The translations under genes and the position numbers were made by a program. The notes under the pieces were generated by a model. It was not told the origin of the DNA. It did not search any database and worked only from the letters and a program-made list of their open reading frames with translations. This document shows, one piece after another, positions 34,683 to 43,573 of a stretch of 44,444 nt of DNA (its first letter is position 1; every line of letters begins with the position of its first letter). Location of the stretch: the NCBI GenBank assembly GCA_902629125.1, contig CACOPQ010000018.1:1-44444 (forward strand), given 5' to 3'. Origin of the DNA: an uncultured Alphaproteobacteria bacterium. Its GTDB lineage: Bacteria > Pseudomonadota > Alphaproteobacteria > Thalassobaculales > Thalassobaculaceae.

Positions 34683-35552
34683 ATGAAATTAGGTTTGTCT
34701 TTTCCTCAAACTGAAATTGGCACTGACCCGATTATTATAAAAGATTTTCTTCAAGCAGCCGAAGAGCTTGGTTACGATTTCGTTACTTTTGTAGATCACG
34801 TGTTGGGTGAGGAAGCTCCTCGTGGGGCCACTTTTGCGAATAAATATACCCGTGATTATATGTTTCATGAAGTCATGGTGCTCATGGGTTACGCGGCAGC
34901 CGTTACACAAAAAATTGGGCTTGGCACGGCTGTCATGATTCTTCCGCAAAGACAAGCGGTCCTAGTTGCTAAACAGGCAGCGCAAATTGATATTTTATCT
35001 GGTGGTCGGTTGCGGTTAGGTGTGGGACTTGGCTGGAATAAAGTAGAGTACGACGCACTTGGTATGACTTTTGGCAATCGAGCTAAGAGATTTGGCGAGC
35101 AAATAGACGTTATGAGGAAACTTTGGTCAAATAGAACTGTCGAGTACAATGGGGAGTTTCATAAGTTTGAGAGTGCAGGCATAAATCCCGAACCTGTACA
35201 AAGACCAATACCAGTATGGATTGGCGCAATGAAAGAAGTGGCTGTTCGCAGAGCCGCGGCTGTAGGGGACGGCTGGTTCATGTTCCCTCGTCAAGATCCA
35301 AGTGATGAAGCACAAAAAATGATCTCTGTTTTTCGTCAATCAGCAGCAGAGGCTGGCAAAGAACCGGATGATCTTGGAATAAATGCAACAGTATTTGCAA
35401 ATCAAGGAGCTGGGCCTGGCGAGTGGAGAGAGGTCATGAACAAATGGAGAAATTTAGGTGCAAATGAATTCACCTTTCGTACTGCAGAGTCTGGCTTAAA
35501 AGATCTTGATGAACATTTACAGGCAATCAAAGGGATGGCTGAAGAAAGGTGA
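34683..35552 (+). CDS. Second LLM-class oxidoreductase (F420-type-like)
   Basis: A 289-residue luciferase-fold protein of the TIGR03619-like group. MKLGLSFPQTEIGTDP opens it; QKIGLGTAVMILPQRQAVLVAKQAAQIDILSGGRLRLGVGLGWNKVEYDALG is the family's central block (quoted here only as continuous motifs), and VQRPIPVWIGAMKEVAVRRAA follows. Many members are labelled F420-dependent, but proteobacterial ones may use FMN; no F420-synthesis gene is visible. It is about 75 residues shorter than the upstream LLM protein and only distantly similar, so it is not a recent duplicate. The VOC gene starts 6 nt later. Confidence 0.88.
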   Translation: MKLGLSFPQTEIGTDPIIIKDFLQAAEELGYDFVTFVDHVLGEEAPRGATFANKYTRDYMFHEVMVLMGYAAAVTQKIGLGTAVMILPQRQAVLVAKQAAQIDILSGGRLRLGVGLGWNKVEYDALGMTFGNRAKRFGEQIDVMRKLWSNRTVEYNGEFHKFESAGINPEPVQRPIPVWIGAMKEVAVRRAAAVGDGWFMFPRQDPSDEAQKMISVFRQSAAEAGKEPDDLGINATVFANQGAGPGEWREVMNKWRNLGANEFTFRTAESGLKDLDEHLQAIKGMAEER

Positions 35553-35558
35553 ACCACT

Positions 35559-36410
35559 ATGGATGAAAACAATTTAGATCACGTTGTAATTAATGTTAAG
35601 GATGATATGGACCTCGCGCAATTAGTCTTTTCAAATCTTGGGTTCACTTTAACCCCGAGGGGATATCATACTCTCGGTTCAATAAATCACCTGATGATGT
35701 TCGGTAGTGACTATATGGAGTTGATAGGCTTTCCCGAACATGGAGTAGTTAATAATCCAAATTCTCGTTCTGATCTTACCACCGCTCCCTTTGGTATAAA
35801 TGGTTTGGTTTTTAAAAGTAGCGATGTGGACAAAACGTTTGAGAAATTAGTTGAACTTGAAATGGATGGTGACCCCCCCAAATCTTTTAGTAGGCCGGTC
35901 GAATTAGATGGGCGTAAAACCGATGCTAAATTTAGGACAGTAACTGTTAGGGCCGGGGTATTCCCAGAAGGGCGGGTTTATTTTTGTGAGCATGGTACCC
36001 CAGAACTTGTTTGGCGGCCGGAGTGGCAGAGCCACGAAAACGGTATAGAGGCAGTGAGCGAAATAGTTGTTGTGACCAGAGATCCTGCTAAATCCGGTGA
36101 TCTCTATAGTAAATTACTCGGAACTTCTTTTGTTAAAAAGTCACTTGGTAAAAGTATAGAGATACCCGGGGGTGGCTTTATAAGCGTCTACTCAGAAGAC
36201 GAATATCAGGAGCGTTATGGACAACTCGCTTCAAGTCTCGAAGGACGCGATGCGATATTTGGTGCCTTGGTTTTTGAAAGTGCCAAAGATATATTGAAGT
36301 TAGACATTCAGGGGGCAGAGCATTTTGAGCTGGAGCGAAAGAAAAGCAGCTTGGTTTTAAGAGTGCCAAAATATGACTCAGTTTTGGAATTCACTAAGTC
36401 CGGTGGTTGA
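35559..36410 (+). CDS. VOC/glyoxalase-like protein
   Basis: A 283-residue protein with two halves of the vicinal-oxygen-chelate type. The N-terminal half has NLDHVVINVKDDMDLAQLVF and HLMMFGSDYMELIGFPEHG, resembling the glyoxalase-like group (PF13468). The second half begins around AVSEIVVVTRDPAKSGDLYSKLLG. Possible metal ligands are His8, Glu56 and a His-Glu pair in CEHGTPELVW. Proteins of this group include dioxygenases and isomerases of small acids; no specific role can be given. It starts 6 nt after the LLM gene and overlaps the racemase-like gene by 38 bases, so it is surely in the same operon. Confidence 0.72.
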   Translation: MDENNLDHVVINVKDDMDLAQLVFSNLGFTLTPRGYHTLGSINHLMMFGSDYMELIGFPEHGVVNNPNSRSDLTTAPFGINGLVFKSSDVDKTFEKLVELEMDGDPPKSFSRPVELDGRKTDAKFRTVTVRAGVFPEGRVYFCEHGTPELVWRPEWQSHENGIEAVSEIVVVTRDPAKSGDLYSKLLGTSFVKKSLGKSIEIPGGGFISVYSEDEYQERYGQLASSLEGRDAIFGALVFESAKDILKLDIQGAEHFELERKKSSLVLRVPKYDSVLEFTKSGG

Positions 36411-37584
36411 GTCAATTTTTAATAATACCTTTGAAAACCGGGCTGTAGACGAAACTCACCCTACATGGATAGAGTTTGACGCAGAAGCGTTAAGCCACAA
36501 TCTAAGTCTAGTTAGAAATTCTTTAACACCGGGGACTCAAATAATTGCCTCAGTAAAGGCAAATGCTTACGGTCACGGGATAATTCCAGTCTCGCAAGTG
36601 CTTGAACGGGAAGGTGTTGAAATGTTGGCGACAGGATCCTTCTCAGACGCTCAGGCAATACGTCTAGCAGGAGTTGAAACACCAATTTTGATGTTAGCCG
36701 GCACTTTGCCGGGAGGCATGAAAAATCTTATCCAAGAGGGATTTATCCCAACGATTTATGATTTAGTTGGGGCGCGGTCTGCAGCCGCTGCAGCCAAAGC
36801 TATCAAAGACGATTACCAACATCCCATTTTTATCAAGGTTGACTGTGGTATGGGTAGACTAGGGATAAGTCTTTCGAACACTTTACCTTTTCTCGAAGAA
36901 ATAAAAAATATGCCAAACCTTTGGGTGCAGGGGCTCTATACACATCTGTCTTTCAAAGACGATATTAGTATGAAATTTACAAGAAAAAGGTTGTCGCTTT
37001 TTTATGAAATGCTGGAAAAAATCGAACAAAAAGGCCATGTAATCCCTATAACACAGGCGTTAGCAAGTTCAGCACTAATCATGGGCCTAGATGATAAATG
37101 CACTGCTATTTGCCCTGGCCATGTTTTATACGGGCTATCATCCATAACTGAGCCGCCCGCCAGCATGAACGAATTCTTGCCAGTCTTATACTCAGTTAAA
37201 AGTCGCGTTATCCACGTTGCCGACCACAGGGATGGTCCAAGTCCTGGATCGGGCGGGTATCATAGGAATCGGACTTGTTCGAGAACGGGTGTTGTGCCAT
37301 TTGGTTTGCACGATGGCAACGCATCTATTGTTGAAGAAAATCGACCAGCAGTCCTCTTTAAGGATAAACGGCGCGAGGTCTTGGGGGTATCTCTTGAGCA
37401 TCTTGTTTTTGAAGTTGAGGATGGTACCGAACTAGAAATTGGTGACGAAATAACTCTAGTTGGCGGAAAGGGACCTGAGAAAATTGAATTAGTTGAATTT
37501 GCGGCTTGGCAACAAAATTCTCCCCTGGAAGCTCTTATGATACTAAGTAACAGGCTGCCGATTACTTTCAAAAAGAAGATCTAA
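36373..37584 (+). CDS. Alanine-racemase-fold PLP protein with altered active site
   Basis: The N-terminal barrel is clearly Alr-like: the PLP lysine K62 in ASVKANAYGHG, FIKVDCGMGRLGIS, LYTHLSFKDD and a PGHVLYGL block. But the pyridine-contacting Arg of Alr (VRPGI-LYG) is Cys here (AICPGHVLYG), and the second catalytic base, the Tyr of the GYADG motif, is Leu in VPFGLHDGNA. The GRVxMDQ block has become VLGVSLEHLVF. Classical two-base racemisation is therefore doubtful; it may be a decarboxylase, a lyase or a selective epimerase. At 403 residues it is slightly long, with ~30 extra N-terminal residues. ATG 36373 lies inside the VOC gene; GTG 36403 would give an 8-base overlap instead. Confidence 0.75.
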   Translation: MTQFWNSLSPVVESIFNNTFENRAVDETHPTWIEFDAEALSHNLSLVRNSLTPGTQIIASVKANAYGHGIIPVSQVLEREGVEMLATGSFSDAQAIRLAGVETPILMLAGTLPGGMKNLIQEGFIPTIYDLVGARSAAAAAKAIKDDYQHPIFIKVDCGMGRLGISLSNTLPFLEEIKNMPNLWVQGLYTHLSFKDDISMKFTRKRLSLFYEMLEKIEQKGHVIPITQALASSALIMGLDDKCTAICPGHVLYGLSSITEPPASMNEFLPVLYSVKSRVIHVADHRDGPSPGSGGYHRNRTCSRTGVVPFGLHDGNASIVEENRPAVLFKDKRREVLGVSLEHLVFEVEDGTELEIGDEITLVGGKGPEKIELVEFAAWQQNSPLEALMILSNRLPITFKKKI

Positions 37585-37590
37585 CTTTTT

Positions 37591-40500
37591 TCAATCTTTT
37601 GAAAAGGTTTTTCCATAACCACCTCCGCCAGGAGTCGCCAGTAAAATATAATCTCCTGGATTAACTACATGCTGTAATTTAGGGTCAATGGGGCCTCCGT
37701 TTAACTCTAATCGGCCTCTAGCCCCATTCTCGCCACCGACAATTCCGCTAGCTGGGATCCGTGTTCTTTCGGCTAAGAATGCGAAGACGCCTGGTTTCTT
37801 TCCAATATATTGAAATTCGACAGTTTGACCGTCACCACCTTTGAATGCACCATTGCCGCCAGAGTTTGAGCGTAAAGAGCGCTGTTTGAATCTGACAGGG
37901 TAACGTTGTTCTATCTCCTCAATTGGCGTAGAGGAAATATTAGAGGGCCAGCTTGTGCATGATAAGCCGTCACCAGAGGAAGACGCCCCCATTCCACCAT
38001 TAAAGAAAAATAGACCCGCTATTCTAGTGCCATCGACTTGGTAACCGTTAAGATTAACGCACCAGATTGGCGAACCCGATCCAGCAAGTATTTTCTCAGG
38101 AGCTATTTCTGATATAGCATCCATTATCAAAGCTGGGATGAAGTGTCCTGTTAAAACCCGGCTTCCGACTGACGCTGGATGGCTAGGATTAACAATACTT
38201 GAGGGTTCTGCTAGCAAATTTAATGGTTTAAGGGCACCCTCATTGTTTGGTAATTCAGGTGCGAGAGCAGACTTGATAGCGTAGCTGGTCATTGCTCGTG
38301 TGTAACAAAGTGGACAATTTACTGCTTTATGGACTTGACTAGAGGACCCTGAAAAATCTGCTACCAGCTCGTCTTCTGTAATTTTAACCAACACTTTTAT
38401 TTCTACTGGTAAGTCTGCTAAGCCATCGGTTTTAACAGTAGAACGATACTCGCCGTCTGGTAAACTCTTTATGGCAGAACGGACGGCTTGCTCCGTTCTT
38501 TCACAAATAACTTTCGATAATTTTGAAAGGTCTTTAAGCTGGTAGGTGTCCGTTATTTGCAGAATACGTTGGTTTATTGTAAAGAGTGCGCCAAGTTGGG
38601 CTTCTAAGTCACCCTCCACCTGATCCGAGACCCTAACATTTTGACGGATGATAGACATCAATGTTTCGTTAACTTCGCCCTTTTCGTATAATTTCATAGG
38701 TGGAATTTGAAGTCCCTCTTCAAATACCTCTCTCGGCTCTGGCGACCGTATTTTCCCGCCTATATCCGGTGCGTGGGCTGTGCTGGCAGCAAACCCTATA
38801 ATTTTTTTACCATTGAAAATTGGGCGACAAACGGAAATGTCAGGGAGATGGCCAGTTCCCATATGTGGATCGTTTGTGATGAGAATATCACCTGGAAATA
38901 ACTTTTCTCTTGGGAATCTTCTTATGAAATGTTTTACAGTATCGGGCAAGGTGCCAATAAATGAGGGTATGCTGTCAGTAGCCTGTACCAGCGAGTTCCC
39001 TTGCTCGTCTGTTACGACACAAGAAAAATCATAAGATTCCCTAACTACAGTGGAAAATGCTGATCGTAGTAGAGATGCGGCGGCCTCATCTACTGCGGAG
39101 ATGAGCTGATTCCATAGTATTTCCAGATGTATCGGGTTGTTTAGATCCGTTTCCAACTTCTTACACAATTTCTTTGTGTCTAAAATCTCAATAACTAAAC
39201 CGCCTTGGGATGAAACGGTCAGCTTAGTGTTCTCGGGTATAACAGTAGTAGATTGTCCTTCTTCAATTATTGCGGGGCCGTGTATTACTTTTCCGGCTAA
39301 GAGGGTTTCGCGTCGATAGACATTGACGTTGCAATTTTTTATGGAGTTAGGAAGTCTTACTTTCCTCTTTTTAATTTTAGACCTTTTAAGATTTTGTGGC
39401 TGTGCCGATGGCTGCAAATTATTTCTGGTAGTGGATGCCGAGGCATTCACTCTTGCGGTCATAAGCTCGATGGCATGATGTTCAAAGGCTCTACCGTACG
39501 TAGCCTTGTGAAGTTTGTGAAACTCATCATTAATGTACTTGTGTGGTTTAGTCTTCGTGAATGCCTTTGTTATATCGACAACAAGTACAGCGCCCTGGCC
39601 CAAATAACGAAGTTCAGCAAGGTATTGAATTTTGATTGTTTTTTTTGGAACAGAAGCCCGTACCACTTCGGACGCACTGGCTTGGAGGCTTTCGTATATT
39701 GTTTCTATCTTATTGGCATCAAGGCTCGCTAACGGTCTGGAGATAGCAATGCTTTTGTCAGCTCTTGCTGGGGCGAGGGTTAAACCTAGCGCAGATGCTA
39801 CGCCTGCTGCAGGTGGAATTATAACGCGCTTAATTCCCAGTCTTTTTGCTACTGCACAAGCATGGACTGGTGCTGCACCACCAGTGGCGTAAAGGGAATA
39901 ATCTCTTGGGTCTCTTCCTTTACGCGCCAAATGAATTTGAGCAGCTTGAGCCATATTTTCGCAAACTACGTCATGTATACCCAAAGCAATGTCATTCGCA
40001 TCTAAATCAAATTCAGTTCCAAAACTGTCCAAAGATACGGAGGTTTTAACCGGGTCAATGTCTAATGAGCTCTCAGAGAAACCTTCTACGCTTAGGTGAC
40101 CTAATTGCAGATCAGCATCAGTTACAGTAGGTTGGGCACCTCCCTGATTATAGCAAATTGGTCCGGGCATAGATCCAGCACTTTGCGGGCCGACCTTCAA
40201 CAAATTCAATGAGTCTTTTGTCGCAATGCTTCCACCTCCAGCGCCAATCTCGACGAGTTCAACAGTAGTTATTCGCACTGGCAGGCCACTTCCTGGAGCA
40301 AAACGTCTCTCCCTTGCTGCCTCGAAAGAATATGAAATTTCAGGTTGGCCGTTATCAATAATGGCTATCTTTGCGGTTGTTCCGCCCATGTCGAAAGCTA
40401 TAAGTCGTTCTTCATTCTGTAGTTTGCCTATTAACGCTGCGGAAAGTGCGCCTCCTGCGGGGCCAGACTCAAGTAACTCCACGGGACGATGTTTCGCTTC

Positions 40501-41250
40501 CGAGGTATTTGTGAGCCCACCATTTGAAAGCATAAGCATTAAAGGGGCCTGGATTCTTTTGTTTTTAAGAGCTAGCCCCAACTTTTGTATATAATCGGCT
40601 GCTAACGGTTTTATATAGGCGTTTATTGTAGCAGTAGACGTGCGTTCAAATTCCCCACTCTCCTGACTAATGTCAGAGGATAGCGTTAAGGATAAGTTGG
40701 GGAAATTTTTCGCTAAAAGTTGTGATGCAATTTTTTCATGCTTGGGGTTAGCATTTGAATTCAGAAATGAGATCGCGATGGAGGTAACCCCTTTTGATTG
40801 GAGCTCTTTGGCCGATTTTAATAAATCTCTTTCATCTAGAGGCGTAAGAACTTCGCCATCTGAGCTTATTCTTTCCTTGACTTCATATCTTAGATTCTGG
40901 GGAACAAGTGGTGATGGATAAGTTAGAAAAAGATCGTAAATGTCGTACTTCCGTTCTCTACCAAGTTGGAGAGTATCCTTGAAGCCCATTGTAGTTATTA
41001 GACCAGTCTTTGCACCCGTTCTCTCTATTAGTGCATTGCTAAACAATGTCGTAGCGTGAACAAGTCTCTTGATTTGCGTTGGGTCTCCAATTTGTTCTAA
41101 AATTTTGTCAACCCCGTTGATTGCTCCAAGTTGAGGGTTCTCGGGTGTTGTTAAAACTTTTGCGGTCGCGTATTTACCAGTTTTTAAGTCCAGTGCTACA
41201 ACGTCAGTGAATGTCCCGCCAATATCAATTCCTACAGCAAACTCTGTCAT
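37591..41250 (-). CDS. Fused HyuA-HyuB hydantoinase/5-oxoprolinase
   Basis: A 1219-residue protein joining HyuA (about 1-690) and HyuB (about 704-1215), the layout of one-chain ATP-dependent 5-oxoprolinases, which open 5-oxoproline to glutamate; relatives act on hydantoins and other cyclic amides. HyuA has the actin-like phosphate loop GIDIGGTFTDVV (7-18), RLVHATTLFSNALIERTGAKTGL, and FDMGGTTAKIA (287-297). HyuB opens with LNNPIHLEILWNQLISAVDEA and continues with RSAFSTVVRESYDFSCVV, and DILITNDPHMGTGHLPDI. It converges on the racemase-like gene with a 6-nt gap and is divergent from the TauD gene. Substrate: cyclic amide or lactam likely; 5-oxoproline is one possibility. Confidence 0.9.
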   Translation of the reverse strand: MTEFAVGIDIGGTFTDVVALDLKTGKYATAKVLTTPENPQLGAINGVDKILEQIGDPTQIKRLVHATTLFSNALIERTGAKTGLITTMGFKDTLQLGRERKYDIYDLFLTYPSPLVPQNLRYEVKERISSDGEVLTPLDERDLLKSAKELQSKGVTSIAISFLNSNANPKHEKIASQLLAKNFPNLSLTLSSDISQESGEFERTSTATINAYIKPLAADYIQKLGLALKNKRIQAPLMLMLSNGGLTNTSEAKHRPVELLESGPAGGALSAALIGKLQNEERLIAFDMGGTTAKIAIIDNGQPEISYSFEAARERRFAPGSGLPVRITTVELVEIGAGGGSIATKDSLNLLKVGPQSAGSMPGPICYNQGGAQPTVTDADLQLGHLSVEGFSESSLDIDPVKTSVSLDSFGTEFDLDANDIALGIHDVVCENMAQAAQIHLARKGRDPRDYSLYATGGAAPVHACAVAKRLGIKRVIIPPAAGVASALGLTLAPARADKSIAISRPLASLDANKIETIYESLQASASEVVRASVPKKTIKIQYLAELRYLGQGAVLVVDITKAFTKTKPHKYINDEFHKLHKATYGRAFEHHAIELMTARVNASASTTRNNLQPSAQPQNLKRSKIKKRKVRLPNSIKNCNVNVYRRETLLAGKVIHGPAIIEEGQSTTVIPENTKLTVSSQGGLVIEILDTKKLCKKLETDLNNPIHLEILWNQLISAVDEAAASLLRSAFSTVVRESYDFSCVVTDEQGNSLVQATDSIPSFIGTLPDTVKHFIRRFPREKLFPGDILITNDPHMGTGHLPDISVCRPIFNGKKIIGFAASTAHAPDIGGKIRSPEPREVFEEGLQIPPMKLYEKGEVNETLMSIIRQNVRVSDQVEGDLEAQLGALFTINQRILQITDTYQLKDLSKLSKVICERTEQAVRSAIKSLPDGEYRSTVKTDGLADLPVEIKVLVKITEDELVADFSGSSSQVHKAVNCPLCYTRAMTSYAIKSALAPELPNNEGALKPLNLLAEPSSIVNPSHPASVGSRVLTGHFIPALIMDAISEIAPEKILAGSGSPIWCVNLNGYQVDGTRIAGLFFFNGGMGASSSGDGLSCTSWPSNISSTPIEEIEQRYPVRFKQRSLRSNSGGNGAFKGGDGQTVEFQYIGKKPGVFAFLAERTRIPASGIVGGENGARGRLELNGGPIDPKLQHVVNPGDYILLATPGGGGYGKTFSKD

Positions 41251-41437
41251 TTTAAGCCAATATTTGATTTTGATGGGTTAAAGGTGTAGCAGGCACTTAC
41301 CATTGAGATCAAGCAACTGATGTTTTTCTTTTAAGTATTATAGTTGCTAGACGTCTTTTTTTGCTCGATTTACGGTGGTGCTGAACTACATTTCAAATGA
41401 CAACATCTTTTTTTGAAGCAATTTTGCGACGGTTTTG

Positions 41438-42292
41438 ATGGCCATCTCCATAAAAAAAATAACTGAGCATATTGGAGCGGAAATAGATTGTGATGTGCGT
41501 CTTCGCGAGCTCTCGGAAAGTGATTTTATAGATGTTAAAAAAGCATTTGACGAACATTCAGTGCTTGTTTTTAGAGGGCAACTTCTTTCAGACGAGGATC
41601 AAATTAGTTTTTCTGAACGGTTTGGTTCCTTAGAAACCACAGTTAACTCCAACCCCGAAGGTGGTGGAACTGTGATGACGGTTTTATCCAATGTTGACCA
41701 ACAGAATAAAGTTATTCCGCCTGAAGACAAAAGGATGGTCTTCAATACTGGTAACCAGATGTGGCACACAGATAGCTCATTTAAACGAGTGCCTGCTTTG
41801 ATGTCTTTGCTTTCAGGGAGGGAAGTTCCCTCTATAGGCGGTGAAACACAATTTGCATCTATGAGAGCCGCCTACGGCTCCCTTGCCGATCAGAAAAAAA
41901 TGGAACTCGATGATTTAGTTTGTATGCATGATTTTGCCTATTCACGCGCTTTAATTGATCCAAACTTGTTGACAAATGACGATAAGGCGGAAGTTCCACC
42001 AGTTCGGCAGGCAATGGTTAGAAAAAACCCAGTTCATAAGAAGAAAAATCTATTTCTGGGCGCTCATGCATCTTATATTGAAGGATGGGACCTAGAAGAG
42101 AGTAGAAAACTTATAGCAGAGTTGAACGAGAAAATAACCCACCCAGATTTTGTTTACTCACATTCTTGGAAAAAGGATGACCTACTTATTTGGGATAACC
42201 GTACTGTCCTGCATAGAGGGCGGCCTTGGGATAGAAATCAAAAACGGATAATGCATCGAACAACCGTTGTAGGTGAATTAACAGTTTATTAA
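41438..42292 (+). CDS. TauD/TfdA-family 2-oxoglutarate/Fe(II) dioxygenase
   Basis: A 284-residue oxygenase that hydroxylates or cleaves a small molecule while decarboxylating 2-oxoglutarate. The iron site is H110 and D112 (MWHTDSSF) and H259 (TVLHRGRPWD); a 2-oxoglutarate-binding Arg is expected at R270/R274 in KRIMHRTTV. FDEHSVLVFRGQLLSDEDQISF is the typical N-terminal block. Relatives act on taurine, 2,4-D and other organic acids. ATG 41438 is chosen; a TTG one codon earlier is in frame. It is divergent from hyuAB (187 nt) and upstream of a GntR regulator, so it is probably part of the same pathway. Confidence 0.9.
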   Translation: MAISIKKITEHIGAEIDCDVRLRELSESDFIDVKKAFDEHSVLVFRGQLLSDEDQISFSERFGSLETTVNSNPEGGGTVMTVLSNVDQQNKVIPPEDKRMVFNTGNQMWHTDSSFKRVPALMSLLSGREVPSIGGETQFASMRAAYGSLADQKKMELDDLVCMHDFAYSRALIDPNLLTNDDKAEVPPVRQAMVRKNPVHKKKNLFLGAHASYIEGWDLEESRKLIAELNEKITHPDFVYSHSWKKDDLLIWDNRTVLHRGRPWDRNQKRIMHRTTVVGELTVY

Positions 42293-42393
42293 TTATCACA
42301 TATAAGCCATTTGTTTTAGAGATGTATTATCGGCAGAGTTCTCTAAACATTCACTTCAAATAGGTTACGGCACGTTGTTAGTATAAAGTTGAA

Positions 42394-42409
42394 GTTATTC
42401 TAAAATAAC
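42394..42409. promoter_or_regulatory. Candidate GntR operator GTTATT-N4-AATAAC
   Basis: A perfect six-base-arm inverted repeat 36 bases before the GntR start codon. FCD-type GntR regulators bind short dyads near their own promoters, so self-regulation is plausible. No second copy is seen near TauD, hyuAB or the MFS gene. Confidence 0.35.
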
Positions 42410-42445
42410 AACACTAAAATGTACTAAAAGGAAACATTCTTTCGC

Positions 42446-43135
42446 ATGGACTTTTATAGATCAATCGCCTTAGACATCGAATTATCAAAACCGCAGGCAA
42501 CAGATAGTCTCAAAGAACTAGCTTATCATAGGCTAGAAGATAAAATTGTCAGGTTGGAGTTTAAACCTGGGATATTTGTTACTGAAAGGGAACTGGCTGA
42601 CTCTATCGGCATCGGAAGAACTCCCGTTAGAGAAGCTATCCAACACCTGGCGACAGCTGGTCTTCTAAGCGTGCTGCCGCGGCGGGGCATAAAAGTATCT
42701 GAAGTAGACGCTCTTTCAGTTTTGCGCTTACTTGAAGTTAGTCGAAGTTTGGACATCGCAGTAGCAAGGGCTGCGGCTTCAAGAGCGACATCTGCGCAAA
42801 AACACGAATTCTCAAGACTGGCGGAAGAATTTGATGGTGTAAGTACAAGTAATGATAGCGTTGCTCAAATAAGATTAGACAGTGAATTTAACAATTTATG
42901 TATGTTGGCTATGGGTAACGAACATGCAAGAAAAATGTGTCGTTTAATACAACCACTGACAAGGCGTTTTTGGTTTGCGCATCATGGAGAATCAACTGAC
43001 ATTGGACTTGCTCCGCGCCTGCATTCAGAGGCGGCGAAAGCTATAGCCCAAGGCGACGCAGAGGGGGCTTCCGCTGCTTTTAATCGCATAAACAATTGGT
43101 TTGAGACATTTGTTTATTCGACTATTCAGGGATAA
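42446..43135 (+). CDS. GntR-family transcriptional regulator (FCD/FadR type)
   Basis: A 229-residue repressor-type regulator. The winged helix spans ~25-90: YHRLEDKIVRLEFKPGIFV, TERELADSIGIGRTPVREAI, QHLATAGLLSVLPRRGIKV. The C-terminal FCD domain (~95-225) holds the usual acidic and His positions (RLDSEFNNLC, RFWFAHHGE, LHSEAAKAIAQGDAEGA) that can bind a metal and a carboxylate ligand. AAGGAAA lies before the ATG at 11 nt. Regulators of this type commonly control adjacent catabolic genes and sense the pathway acid. It follows TauD by 153 nt and precedes a Rieske remnant and MFS transporter. Ligand unknown. Confidence 0.93.
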   Translation: MDFYRSIALDIELSKPQATDSLKELAYHRLEDKIVRLEFKPGIFVTERELADSIGIGRTPVREAIQHLATAGLLSVLPRRGIKVSEVDALSVLRLLEVSRSLDIAVARAAASRATSAQKHEFSRLAEEFDGVSTSNDSVAQIRLDSEFNNLCMLAMGNEHARKMCRLIQPLTRRFWFAHHGESTDIGLAPRLHSEAAKAIAQGDAEGASAAFNRINNWFETFVYSTIQG

Positions 43136-43227
43136 ACTAACTATTTAAACATTTATATTATGTCTTTGCAAAAATCTTTAGCTTAGCTTATTGCGTGCTC
43201 TGGTACGTGATGGCACTTTCGACAATT

Positions 43228-43563
43228 ATGATCACAAATCAAGAAGACGGCTTTTTTAGTGATATTTGGTACTTTTCAACCTGTTCTAATGAGCTGGAGT
43301 CCAGGCATTTCTTATTATTAAATTTACCTGGTGAGCCCGTAGTACGAGGTCGTCAAAAAGGGGGGCAACCCTTTGCTTTACGGGATATTGTGGAAAAGCA
43401 GCAGAGAGGTTTACAGTACAAACCGAACTTGATCTTTATTAATGATGCGGACGTTCAAGACAGGTTGTATTTTCTATTCAAAATATCCTATGGCGAGGCT
43501 GTAAAAAATAAAGAACCATTTGTTAATCCGGTAAAGCTACAGACCCTTAATTGGCGAAGTTAA
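43228..43563 (+). pseudogene. Internally deleted Rieske ring-hydroxylating oxygenase remnant
   Basis: From ATG 43228 the first 54 residues match the start of VanA-type Rieske oxygenases: SDIWYFSTCSNELESRHFLL, then NLPGEPVVRGRQKGGQPFALRDI. The CPHRG that should follow, with the Rieske Cys and His residues, is missing. Instead the frame jumps to VEKQQRGLQYKP and NDADVQDRLYFLFKISYGEA, which resembles the family's C-terminal end (E-x-QQ, D-a-g-v-x-x-R-R). About 230 central residues, including both metal sites, are gone without a frame change. The product could not bind iron. The frame is open upstream to GTG 43195. An MFS gene starts 11 nt later. The N-terminal match is good, the C-terminal match moderate. 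Confidence 0.6.
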
Positions 43564-43573
43564 GGAAGTCGTA

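Noticed and set aside
36373-37584. Plain alanine racemase call
   Set aside because: The fold and PLP lysine fit, but the catalytic Tyr and the PLP-ring Arg are replaced, so the functional name is not supported.
37588-37605. TTTTCAA/TTGAAAA stem between the racemase-like and hyuAB genes as a terminator
   Set aside because: A seven-pair, almost pure A/U stem in the 6-nt gap and the hyuAB 3' end is too weak to claim.
39394-39732. Several plus-strand open frames over 38.7-40.9 kb
   Set aside because: All lie opposite the strongly conserved HyuA-HyuB coding sequence, have poor starts and show no recognisable domains.
41349-41356. Palindrome AGACGTCT in the hyuAB/TauD spacer
   Set aside because: Eight bases with no second copy near the regulator or transporter; likely by chance.
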